Assembly (NCBI GenBank): GCA_012934845.2
Contig: WNNJ02001792.1
Coordinates: forward strand, 31,291-95,290
Source of the DNA: Pomphorhynchus laevis
Taxonomy: Eukaryota; Acanthocephala; Palaeacanthocephala; Echinorhynchida; Pomphorhynchidae
Reading direction: 5' to 3'
DNA: 64,000 bases
This document shows positions 1-9,986 of the stretch, piece after piece (position 1 is the first letter of the stretch; every line of letters starts with the position of its first letter). Both the position numbers and the translations under genes were made by a program. Below the pieces are notes generated by a model. It saw nothing but the letters and a program-made list of their open reading frames with translations. It had not been told where the DNA came from and did no database searches.

Positions 1-74
1 CCGTTTAGAACGTAGCCACTTTCCAAATCTTCGTTAATTGGCATCCATATTTCACACCTACAAGTATTCAATCG

Positions 75-611
75 TTGCTTCTGAACCTACTCATCAGTTG
101 GGTGGCCTTCCATAATATGTTTGTATATCAATTCCTTCCAGCATTGTTACTCTGTATTGTCAGTGACCCAAGAATATCCGACCACTTCATGGTCTCAATT
201 AGAATTAATCTGAATCAGGTCGACAAATCTCATAGAGTTGTCACTTTTCGCCCATGGTCTTCTTTGCAGCTTGCATATTTAACTTCTGAACTAGCTTCTT
301 CTACACTCCGCACTTGCCTATCCGCATTTCCAGCTGATGCCCTTACCAACATTTACTACTCCCAAGTTTCTTCCATGGTCCGGTATATTATCCCACTTTG
401 GAAATTCCTACAAGCATGTAAACACTCTCCTTCTTGGTTTGACAGTGAATGTCGCTCATGCAAGCGTGATCTCCGTCGCCCATCTAGGACGTGTAAGCAT
501 TTTATTTATCGCAGCACTATGACCATATTTTCATCCATCCAAGGGCAATTGATCCACAAATGCCGTCATTATAGTTCGCTCCTGCATACTAAGGCTACAT
601 TTTTTGGGTAA
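75..611 (+). pseudogene. LINE endonuclease end and linker
   Basis: A 178-codon open stretch holds the C-terminal endonuclease motif SDHFMV near residues 34-39 and a PSWFDSECRSCKRDLRRPSR stretch near residue 118, which marks the linker between endonuclease and RT in CR1/L2 elements. The first methionine is not a natural start, because the homologous protein should extend upstream. It continues after 611 in other frames (for example LSICSIDPSIFASYL at about 680-760). Confidence 0.7.
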
Positions 612-1113
612 TCAACTATCATCAGCGACTACTGATTGGCACGCTGGAAAGTATTAAGTCGATTCCTTCTGAGTGCCTCGTCTTTGTCTATTTGCTCAAT
701 CGATCCTTCAATCTTCGCTAGTTATCTCAGATTTAAACTTGACAATGTATGTCGTACTTTTCCACATTTTGTTTACTCTTTAGTCATTGTCACATTCATT
801 GTCACATGTTGCTTCCTGAACTTTTCTACATATCGCATGTGTCTTCTTATGAAATTATCTTACTGATATCTTGACTCAACAACTCTTAATCTTCTCAGGA
901 TCATTTACCAACAACTATCCTTAAATATATTGCCTTTGCAATATATTTGCCTTCGCAATATATATTCTTCTGTAAACTATTTAATTCGTGTATTCGACTA
1001 AAGATCTTCCCCGCTGATAGAAGGCTGCCAGTATCCGTCCGCCGCTAAAATCCCAATCCTTTGACCATAATATTCTATAGTCTTATCATCCTCTCTTACT
1101 ACTTTCCGCTAAT

Positions 1114-1440
1114 TTGAAACTCTTTGAAAGACTCATTTCGAACCAAGTTATATTTTACGTAAATTCGTCAAACTTTCTTCCTCAATATAATGCTGCATAC
1201 CTTAAAAACAGCTTCACTGAAACTGATTGTCACAAGGTAATAGATGATATTCTCTTAGCTCGCGATCAACAATTAACTTCCCTTCTCATTTCGCTTGATT
1301 AGTCGAGAGCTTTTGACATTGTAGATCATTCTATTCTCCCGCACTTCCTTCGGCATCGTTATGGCTTCTCCATCTCTACTCTTAAATGGTTCTGGTCATA
1401 TCTTACTAGCCGCATTGCCACTATATCATTCACAATGCAG
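1114..1440 (+). pseudogene. LINE reverse transcriptase core
   Basis: KLFERLISNQ, then NAAYLKNSFTETDCHKVIDD, then LLARDQQLTSLLISLD read as RT blocks 1-2 of a CR1/L2-type enzyme. A TAG at about 1300 interrupts the frame, and SRAFDIVDHSILPHFLRH follows in the same frame, as expected for the catalytic AFD block. The conserved GVPQG block that should come next is overwritten by a palindrome at 1455-1496. Confidence 0.75.
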
Positions 1441-1454
1441 TTAGTGTATCTTTT

Positions 1455-1496
1455 GCACACCCTGTGGTGTACCGCAAGGTACACCACAGGGTGTGC
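1455..1496. repeat. Perfect palindrome at RT GVPQG site
   Basis: Two 19-nt arms (1455-1473 and 1478-1496) are exact reverse complements around a 4-nt loop. The left arm and loop spell the DNA for the GVPQG motif (ggtgtaccgcaagg), so the right arm is an inverted duplicate of coding sequence. Confidence 0.9.
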
Positions 1497-1559
1497 GATC
1501 TTGGAGATCTCGGTTCTATCTTGTTCTCACTTCTCCTTAGAGATCTCGGTCTACTGTGC

Positions 1560-2480
1560 TTAGCATTCAGATGTTAATGTCATGCAGTATGCAAATGGCA
1601 TCCTTATCCATTTGTCCGCACCCAATTTATCATTAACTCCTCTCCTCGCCTAGGTTTCATCCTGCCTAGAATCCATATCTCAGCATTTTTCATACATTGG
1701 AATGTTGGTGTGGTAAATCCCATGAAATCTAGTGTTCTTTGAACCCACTTTCCGGTATGTAGATTCAATCTTATCCTGATCTCTTTTTTAACATCCATCG
1801 CCTTCCTTGCGTGAATTCGCTAACATTTTTAGGAATTATTATAGCCTCCTCTCTCTCGTTCTCAAGATTCGTTCCTTTTATCCTATTCTCCGTGACATTG
1901 ATCGTATTCGAAAACACAATTTTTTCCTTTCTCCAATACTCTAAAGTATTTCCTACTCTTGACAATTGAATCTCACTTTTCTCCTTAAATTCTCCATCTT
2001 GTATTATTGCCCTCTGTATCGATTTCTTCGCACTGCAGCCCGCATACTTCTTCGACGCCGGAGTTTTTATCCCGTCTCCAATGAACATATCAACTTTCAT
2101 TGGCTCAATAGACATTATTGAGTTTTATATTACTTTGCCGTTCTCGCTATTCGTTTACTTTATCATCCCCCGTCGTATCTTCACCAAGATATTGAATATT
2201 CGTCATCCATAGCACTTAGCTCAAACAATCAGTTCCTGTTACACATTCCTCGTTATCGGACGAACTTTGGCCTGCGTTCCTGCTTCATTTCTATGACTCT
2301 CATTTGGAATTATCTTTTTTTTAAACTTCGTTGCCAGCCTAACCTCACTACCTTTCAATGCATACTTCATACGTTTCTACTGAGTAACTAGACTCTGCAA
2401 GAATTAGATCCGAATTATTTTATCGTACCCACGTCGGCTACACGGAGTAGAATTCAGTCACATCAATTTTTATGTTTTAT
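1560..2480 (+). pseudogene. LINE RT end and 3' domain
   Basis: Broken frames read QYANGILIHLSAPNLS and a following CLESISQHFSYIGM stretch (worn YADD block and the next RT helix), then the C-terminal IPRYRTNFGLRS and LIWNYL motifs. Minus-strand open stretches at 1604-2115 are shadows of this. Confidence 0.6.
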
Positions 2481-2540
2481 TTATTTCAGTGGACTTGTAT
2501 GCCGACTGGCTGCCTTAGATAGTTAAAAAATTAATAAATA

Positions 2541-4660
2541 TACCTTTCTACTGTTTAAAGTCAAAAGCTTCACTAATGTTAACATAGTCGAACTAATATG
2601 CCATTGTCGAACTAACTATGTCTGATCATTTCTACATTGTTACTACTTGCGTCTTTAAATCCGTATATTTTCAGTTGCGTATACATCTTTAATCTTGTAG
2701 TCACATTTTCACTTTCAAAATCTCATTTTAGCATTAGAATGATATATTACATTAGAATGAAAACAAACATTGTATTTGCTGATTTGCTTAACCAACACGT
2801 TGTTGATATTTAAATGAAACGGCAAAACAGCCGTTGACACTTGTTTTTTATAACATTTTAGCCCAACTGAAATATAAACGGCAAGTTGAATTTAACAAGT
2901 TATATGTATTATGCACAGTGATATTTGCAAATATTACTATAAACTATAAGAAATTACTATAAGAAATTATTGCTATAAGAAATTTCAACTAATGAAGGAC
3001 TGAAATTCGTTCTCTGATTAAAAAGCTTTTTATTTTTTACAATTTCCTCATTGTACATCAAAATGCCATTCAAGTTACACAACAATTGCTTCCAAAGACA
3101 ATTTGAATTATAACTCAATATTAGAATTCACTGTAATAAAGCATTTAATTAGAGAAAATACATAATTAGCATGTATTTGGCTCCGCAGCTATGTTGAATC
3201 GAGTAATAGAAGCCTAAATAGAAAATCATAGCAGATCAAGTGCTCCCCTCTAATTTGTATTCTAATACATGTGTATATTATCTATTGATTCCTTTACAAA
3301 TCAAATTTTAATAAATTTTTAATTTATTAAAATTAAAAATGTAAACAAATTTTATGAATTATATAATAAATAACGTTAATTTAAATTTATCAAATATTAG
3401 ATGTTAATATTGTAGCTAAATAATTCATAAAAAATACAATAAATGCGAAAAAATTCAATAGGCTACACTTTATTATTTTAATAATTATCGATAGACTATC
3501 ATTTATATATCATTAAATATCGGTAAAATATTATATATTATATATTATTTATCATATTAAATATTATATTATTATATATTACATATTATTTATTTATATT
3601 ATAATATTATTTATTTAATATTATATATTATATATTATTCATCGGTATTTACAATCATTAAATAATTATATATTTTTATCATTATTTATAATATTCATTA
3701 TTGAATAATTTTGTTTTATTCAATAATAAAATAAATTGAAATAAATAATATATTTTTTTGAAAAAATATTGACAATAAATTGAAAACTAAAATTAAAGTA
3801 CAAAAACTAAAAATACAAGCATTTTTTTGATAAATGGAACTTAATTAAAAGTTGAGATTATGTAAGAACACAAATAATTTTATCAACAAACTATTTAAAT
3901 TATAAAATTATAATATAATTTTTACTTTGTAGTTCAATTACATGTTGGACCGAGGGAATCGGTCGTCACCCGATATCATAGAATTCTTCCAGATAACTTT
4001 GATGATGATGTATATTTTCCATGATGTATATTATTTATAAATCAAATTTTAAAAGTTTGACGTTTAAAGATTCTTATCTTAAAAAACCTAAATCATATAA
4101 AATATCAAGATCAATATATTTATATCTTATATGTATGTACAAAATATTTAGACTTACTCAACTGATCCAATTATTAAGTCATTAATGTAATTAATGAAAG
4201 CCACAAGCATTTTCTTACAAATGCTAATTTTTTTAATCAAAAACTTTGTTAAAACGAAAAATGTGACAATGGGAAGTATAGCTCATTGTAGCTTACCATT
4301 TTATCAATATGAACCAATAATTATTGGATTAGTGAAAATAGATGATACATTACAGCATTTGATCATTTATTATAAACGCATTTTTTTATTGTTTGTTATT
4401 GATTTCTTTGTAAATGGGCAATTAATTATTTTTGTCAAAATGCTCTTGTTACTTGCTAATAAATTGTTTTTTTTTGTAGATTGTCTCAGGTTAACAATAT
4501 TTCACCTGATAAAATAAAATATTTCACCTATTAATTTTCTTGATAAAAATATTATTAAGTGATTTCGGAAGCTACTGATCTTCTATGTGTGTAAATCATT
4601 AAAATATCATTAAAATAATAAATCATTTATATTATAAATTGATTGTTCACTAATATTGGC
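2541..4660. other. AT-rich spacer
   Basis: Very AT-rich DNA. 3520-3760 is near-pure AT low-complexity sequence. Apart from the dispersed-repeat copy at 3140-3310, no exon, RNA gene or element was recognised. The open stretch at 4194-4517 encodes a hydrophobic, low-complexity peptide with no recognisable motif and is not called. Confidence 0.6.
3140..3310 (+). repeat. RT-element 3' repeat, worn copy
   Basis: A divergent copy of the dispersed repeat best seen at 61680-62060. It shares the pattern tacataattagcatgtattt, a gctatgtt ... catagcag pair and a downstream ctctaat block. Strand is given as the coding direction of the parent RT element. Confidence 0.55.
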
Positions 4661-4800
4661 TTATTTATTAGTGGAGAAAGTGAAGTAAAATATTTATTTA
4701 ATCGAATTTTCAATAGCCTACTGCTATCATCTTCAGGAGTGATAGCAGTAGGCTATTGAAAATTCGATTAAATAAATATTTTACTTCACTCTCTCAACTA
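4660..4800. repeat. Long near-perfect palindrome
   Basis: Arms 4679-4728 and 4741-4790 are 50 nt each, exact reverse complements, with a 12-nt loop. Weaker matching extends outward to about 4660 and 4805. The right arm begins with a gatagcagtaggctattg sequence and runs into aataaatatt, which looks like the 3' tail of a retroelement. The left arm would be its inverted duplicate. Confidence 0.9.
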
Positions 4801-4804
4801 ATAA

Positions 4805-5514
4805 ATATTTATATGTTATACAGTTTTTTTATCAATTAATAAATGCCTCATCATATTTCAATTTACTTAATTTTATCCATTGATACTAAACAGAGATCAT
4901 CACAGTTTTAAAACAATAAATATTTATATTATAAATTGATTGTTCACTCATATTTTTTGAAATTCTATATTGTTAATATACAAATTTCTTCATGTTTAGG
5001 GGTATAATTAGAGTTATATTAAAATTTAAAATGTCCAATTTTTAAATTTTTCATTTAACAAAAAATAATATTTGCTAATGTATTAAGTGTTTAATAAAAT
5101 GTATTAAGTATGCATTATTCTTGTAAGATAATTTTGGTTAAACTTTATTGGTAAGATAATGCGTAAATAAATTGAATAAATTCAGTAATGAATATAAAAT
5201 AAACATTTACCACTTGGGATAATGTTAATTAACCAGTATTCAACATACTCGTCATTATCTTAAAAAGTAGAGAGGAGAATAAACTAGCAATTAAAGTGTA
5301 GATAACAGGATGAGCAACCTATTTTCAGATTAATTATCGTATTTTGCGTATAATGTTTAAGACAAATAGTCCTTCATTGTTGAACACAAGTATTGAATGC
5401 ATGTCAAAATAGTACATTATTATGATAGGTTGCGCTATTGGATGTTTGGGCAATTTCATCAATTATATTGTAAAACATAAAGCTACAAAATGTAAAAGCT
5501 TCTTATAAGGAAGA
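4805..5514. other. AT-rich spacer
   Basis: No exon, element or RNA gene recognised. Composition becomes less AT-rich after about 5280. Confidence 0.5.
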
Positions 5515-5622
5515 ATGACAGTACCTTACTTTTTACGTGATTATCTCTGTTCGCGTGAAAATAATTCCTTGATAAACAAATGGTTAAGCATATGTTACTG
5601 CTGCAATGGTTCCGAGGAGCAC
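5515..5622 (+). CDS. Candidate exon, small Cys-rich peptide
   Basis: An ATG opens 36 codons, including LSICYCCNGSEEH at the end, and stops at a strong donor (gtaagtg at 5623), leaving phase 0. Local composition is less AT-rich than the surroundings. No family is recognised. A phase-0 acceptor and short terminal exon at 9173-9256 could pair with it, but intermediate exons or chance are just as possible. Transcript data would decide. Confidence 0.25.
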
Positions 5623-6399
5623 GTAAGTGTTACGATAAAATTTGCCATTTTGCTTCATCGTGATCGTCGTGAGTGCTTCTTTCCCTTACAATATAAGTTT
5701 TCGTTATGAAATATAAAATGCTTGAAATACCTAGTTGTTTTGAAAATGATGATGCTGCTATTTCTATCGTATGTTATATGTGTGTGGTTAAACATCTGTG
5801 GTTGTGCTATGTTTAGAGCATGCCTTTTTGGCTGTCAAACATGTATATAATGCGTATAGTTATGTTTTTGTAAATTTATACGCGTTCTTTCAAGCTTAAC
5901 CTGCAACTGGATGTCAATAATTATCTTAGCCACGGACCATGGGAATTACAATAACGGTAAAGTATAGGATCAAGGTCGGAAGATCAGTCTATTAAACTAA
6001 GGAATGCATGCTTTCCTCTTTTTATATGAAGAATAACTCTTTTTTACTCTTTTGGCAGTAGATTTTTACCCTGACCTGATAATCAAATGACAGTAAGGAT
6101 ATGGTAGCATTAATGTTTTTTAATTAGTACGATATTATAATCTCTTATATTATAATCTCGTTCAATGGCCAACAACAATAAATAAGTCAAATCTTAAAGA
6201 TTATCCGATTATGCCGAATTGAAGTAAAGAATATTTAAGAATCGTTATCATACTGACAAATACTTACATGTGTTCATACATTTTCTTAGCATTTTTACAA
6301 TTTAATAATTCATTCTTAATTTGCATCTACTTATCTGCATCTTGTTAGATTCTCGTTTAGTTGAACAAATCGATCACTTAATTAACGCTAAATACATTT
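5623..6399. other. Non-coding spacer
   Basis: Nothing recognised; would be intron if the 5515 and 9173 exons belong together. Confidence 0.4.
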
Positions 6400-6900
6400 T
6401 CTAAAATTAATACTTTAATCTTTAAAAAGATCCTTTTATGAAATGGTCAATGATAATTAAGATTAGAGGTTATCAAGTTGAACTGCTATGTTATCACGTT
6501 TCGACCCTCATTCCTTGACACAATATAGCAGCGGAGACAAATACATTCTAATGACTTAGTTCCTCTGATGAAATTTGATTATCGAGTATCTTTTTCTAAT
6601 ACAAAGCATATTATTTATTTAAATATGATTTATTATTCTGTAAATTTAAATAATAATTTTAATTAATAATTAAAATTCAAAATAAAAGTCAATTTTTACG
6701 AAGTGACTAATAAATAATATGTTTGAAAAAAGAATAGAGAATATCAGGATGAACTATTATGTTATCAGGTTTTGTCCATATTCCTCGACCCAAATATTCA
6801 AATATTTGGGGCAAAATACATGCAAATGGCGTGTTTCATATGATGAAATTTGATTATCATCTTATTCTAATACAAAGTATATTATTTACTATCCTTCCAT
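6400..6900 (-). repeat. Two tandem RT-element 3' repeats
   Basis: Two direct copies (about 6400-6610 and 6640-6900) of the dispersed repeat. Each shows, on the plus strand, a gaactgctatgttatca-like block, a tttcga/tttgtcc block and a cctctgatgaaatttgatta-like end. The second also carries the reverse complement of the RT element's coding 3' end (about 6890-6950), which ties the repeat to that element. In the second copy the usual cccaacatagcagcgagg segment is replaced by a short palindrome (ccaaatattcaaatatttgg at about 6793-6812). Confidence 0.75.
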
Positions 6901-7597
6901 AAAAATTTTCCACTTTTAAGTTTAAATTTATAATATTTTGTTCATATATAATTATATTTTGAATTACAATGTTATTTAATTCGAATCGCACTGTTCAAGT
7001 GAGATGATTACTCACTAGATGACTTCAATGCTCATGTTGGAACGAAATTGTTACTTGGATGGGAGTTGTGTTAATTATATATATCTAATCTACCTATATA
7101 CAAACTAGTAGCGTTGACCTGTTGCATTTTTTTCATTTGATATTAGATTTGATCACGAAAGGCAGTAGAAATCAGAACCTTAATGTTTCCGATTGCCAGA
7201 AGTTCAGTATATATAACTGGAATAGTATCTTATTAAATAAATAAGACACAAAATAATAAAATAAGTAAATAAAATGGCAGTTGACGGTTCCATCATTTAT
7301 TTAAATAGCTACAAAATGGCTATTATCCTCGTATGTTTCCATATGGGAAAGATTTTTCCTATTAAATCAACGGAAACTTGAAAATCAAAAGTTATTTTTC
7401 TATTACTTATTTACTTACTTAAAAACAATTATATTCTGACTTTTTATTTTTATGCAAGAAGAAAGTCAAGTTAGTTTATGAACTAGCAAAAAATGTTAAG
7501 GTCAACATTTATCCTCACTTTATATTTATTGACTTTATCATGTTAATACCCACTATGGTTTTAGTGGTTTAGTTTTCTCGTGTTGACATGAGAAAGT
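6901..7597. other. AT-rich spacer
   Basis: Nothing recognised beyond the tail of the preceding repeat. Confidence 0.5.
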
Positions 7598-7737
7598 GAA
7601 GACTTCTTCAACTTTGTTTTGATGAATGCTGAAAAAACCGAAATGGTTCACATACACCAACGACTTAAAAGTTACTACAATAGACGCTTTATCCGTTCCA
7701 GCGCTCACTATGTTCAAGTATATACTGTGAATTTATG
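7598..7737 (+). pseudogene. Possible LINE RT scrap
   Basis: An open stretch reads EDFFNFVLMNAEKTEMVHIH and then a basic tail to a TGA. The N(A/V)EKTE(M)xHI pattern resembles the block after YADD in many LINE reverse transcriptases. It is short, has no flanking RT blocks and may be chance. Confidence 0.25.
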
Positions 7738-8177
7738 AATAAACGTGTCAATGTTAGCAAATTAATGTTGGCTTATTCATGGCAATTTTATTACGGATCC
7801 GAGAAAGTTTATATTTTAATAAAAATATTTAGCGAATTAAATATTATCGAATATCTGCAATATTAAATTTTAGATAATCTTAATATTTTAAAAGTTTGAA
7901 CATTAAATATTCAATTTAAAATTCAATTTAATATTTTTATTTATAATATTTATATTCTCATTGCTTATGGAATCAGTATTGTATATAATTTGTGTATCAT
8001 GTTCAATAATAAATTCGGTTTTAAAATCAAAAATGTTTGTCATCTTAAAATATCGATACGTTTTGTATCAATACAATATGTTGATTATATTTAAACGAAT
8101 GACATTCTGAAGAAAATGTTAGTTAATAATAAAATAATTATCTATATATTTTACTTCTTAAAATATGTGAATGATTA
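7738..8177. other. AT-rich spacer
   Basis: Nothing recognised. Confidence 0.5.
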
Positions 8178-8251
8178 AATTTATTGTAAAACATGTAGGC
8201 CCAACGCGAAAGAATGACGAATGCCGTTTCGTCATCACAATGACTCATCAG
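8178..8251 (-). ncRNA. Hammerhead ribozyme motif, copy 1
   Basis: On the minus strand CTGATGA (8251-8245) is followed by stem II of 5 perfect pairs (GTCAT/ATGAC, loop TGTG), then GAAA (8230-8227), a 3-4 bp stem III (ACG/CGT, loop GCATT) and the cleavage nucleotide C at 8216. This is the conserved core of a type I hammerhead with the short stem III typical of animal retroelement ribozymes. Stem I does not form with the present flanks, so cis-cleavage is doubtful. The copy shares about 74 nt with 8487-8560, including a downstream AATAAA-bearing stretch. Confidence 0.6.
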
Positions 8252-8486
8252 TGGCAGATCCCTCCCACTACTGGATGCAGAGGAGGACTGGCAGACGGCA
8301 ATCAATGAATGAATCAATGTGAATGATGTACTAGAAAATTTTCTAGTAACATCATAGAGTACTAAATCAGCACTACTGATTCACCAAATAGGATCATTAG
8401 CAAAAGCACTGGCAAATACCAGCGCAGGTCTCTTTTATATCGGCTAACTTTAATCATGAATTTATGGAGTGAGATCATTCCGCGTG
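8252..8486 (-). repeat. Body of hammerhead-flanked 309-nt unit
   Basis: The sequence between the two ribozyme motifs makes a 309-nt unit from cleavage site to cleavage site (8524 to 8216 on the minus strand). It is less AT-rich than its surroundings and includes a gaatgaatc-type simple stretch and an imperfect palindrome centred on actagaaaattttctagt (about 8331-8348). The layout fits a retrozyme-like or Penelope-type tandem unit. No coding potential is seen. Confidence 0.4.
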
Positions 8487-8572
8487 AATTTATTGTAAAA
8501 CATGTAAGCCAGACGCGAAAGTATGACGAATGCCGTTTCGTCATCACAATGACTCATCAGTCATTGTGATGA
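8487..8572 (-). ncRNA. Hammerhead ribozyme motif, copy 2
   Basis: Same core as copy 1: CTGATGA at 8560-8554, stem II, GAAA, stem III and a cleavage C at 8525. Homology to copy 1 stops at the CTGATGA boxes. Here a 13-nt fold-back follows: arms 8541-8553 and 8560-8572 are exact reverse complements, so stem II sequence has been duplicated in inverted orientation where stem I should lie. Confidence 0.55.
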
Positions 8573-9172
8573 TTAGCACAAGCAACATGATTATTACTTC
8601 AAATGTCGTTACTTAATATTTGATTGTCAATTTAGAAACTTTGACTGTTAAATATTGTTCAAAACCTCATTTAACAAGTTAAAATATAAAATAATATTTA
8701 AAATATAAAATATTTATATTTATATAAAATAATATAATATATTTTAACAATTTAAAATATAAAATAATATAACAATTTAGCTTATTGAGGTCACTACTTT
8801 TAAATAATCAATTTAAGGAGAAGCTCAATGTTTTAAAGGTTTTATTAATATAAATACATTTGGCCTGAGATCAAACAGATTAATAATTACACAAGTATAC
8901 TGAAAATGTAAACTGAAAATATGTAATCTGAAAAATAAGTCGGTAAACTTATAAATATTAACTCGATTATATAATGTATGCAGCAATTCCACTATTCTCG
9001 GTTTGGTAACCTTAGTAGTAACAGCTAAAGTATAAAACGTGTAAGATATTTTTTATTTTACAACGGTGTTTTGCTCTTGTGTTATTTTATGTCTGATGTA
9101 CACAATTTGATCCATGACTTACTGCAAAATTCGTTGTATGAATAAGTTTCTATTTAAAGTTGTCTTCCCTAG
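8573..9172. other. AT-rich spacer
   Basis: Nothing recognised. A polypyrimidine run ending in cttccctag lies at the right edge and could be a splice acceptor. Confidence 0.4.
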
Positions 9173-9256
9173 ACAGTGACTAAATTACGTGAGAAGAAAG
9201 CGGATCGCATATTGTGTCTGCGGCGTATACTTAGATTGGAAATGATGAAATTCTAG
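9173..9256 (+). CDS. Candidate terminal exon
   Basis: Follows a good acceptor (tgtcttccctag) and reads 27 codons in phase 0, with TVTKLREKKADRILCLRRIL inside, ending in TAG. The peptide is basic and helix-prone, and its codons are less AT-rich than the neighbourhood. No family is recognised. Its phase matches the donor at 5622, which chance alone gives one time in three. Confidence 0.25.
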   Translation, partial: TVTKLREKKADRILCLRRILRLEMMKF

Positions 9257-9882
9257 TAACACAAAGGTTTACCTGTAATTTTAATATGAAGTAAGTCTTT
9301 AATTCAAAACCAAGAACATTAGCATTTCATAATTTGAATTATATAATTTATAATGCCATCATAAAACGCGGATCATTTTACATTTTCACAAATTTAAACA
9401 GTTAGTCAAACTGTATCGAAAATAAATTTAAATTACTGAATCATAATTATAAAATGTACACAAATATGCAGTTTTTTAAGTTTCGCAATTATTTTTGTAA
9501 TTATTAACTTGAAAGCTTCGCCACTTTAAAATGATTGATAAAATAGTGTCATTAATTATTTAAATTTTCAACAATATGAAATTAAGCATTTACACTAAAC
9601 GAGTATGATTGTTGCTAATTGTTTTTAAATAATTAATGTCTTATAATCATATTTTATAATTATATTTTATGATTAGGGCCGTTGAACAAATGAGATAAGA
9701 ATATATTGTATTAAATAAAAAAGTAAGCGAATAAATTAAATACAATCTGATCAATTTATATTAATTATTATTTTTTATTTTAATAGGTAAATTGTTTTTA
9801 AAATTGATGAATTAAAAATTGTTTAATTTCAAATGATTCACAGATAAATGCATTTGACTCTGTAATTTCCAATATTTTCCAA
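9257..9882. other. AT-rich spacer
   Basis: Nothing recognised. Confidence 0.5.
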
Positions 9883-9986
9883 TAATAATTCTAATTATTT
9901 ATTATCTAATCAATTAATAATTTGGCATTACATTTAATTAATTACACATTTTATCTATATATAAATCTAACAAGCATAATTTAAAA

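Larger units (their letters stand above)
1..2540 (+). mobile_element. Decayed CR1/L2-like LINE
   Basis: Recognisable pieces of one LINE ORF2 appear in the expected order on the plus strand. First comes the end of an AP endonuclease (SDHFMVSIRI-like) and a linker with a PSWFDSECR motif. RT blocks follow (KLFERLISNQ, STET-like, VIDDILLARDQ, AFDIVDHSIL), then a worn YADD region read as QYANGILIHLS, and a 3' domain (IPRYRTNFGLRS ... LIWNYL) near 2250-2330. This order and wording fit the CR1/L2 group. Frames change repeatedly and stops are frequent, so the copy is old. The 5' end runs off the window and the 3' end fades near 2540 without a clear tail. Confidence 0.8.

Noticed and set aside
4194-4517. 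107-codon open frame
   Set aside because: Hydrophobic low-complexity reading of AT-rich DNA without splice signals or motifs.
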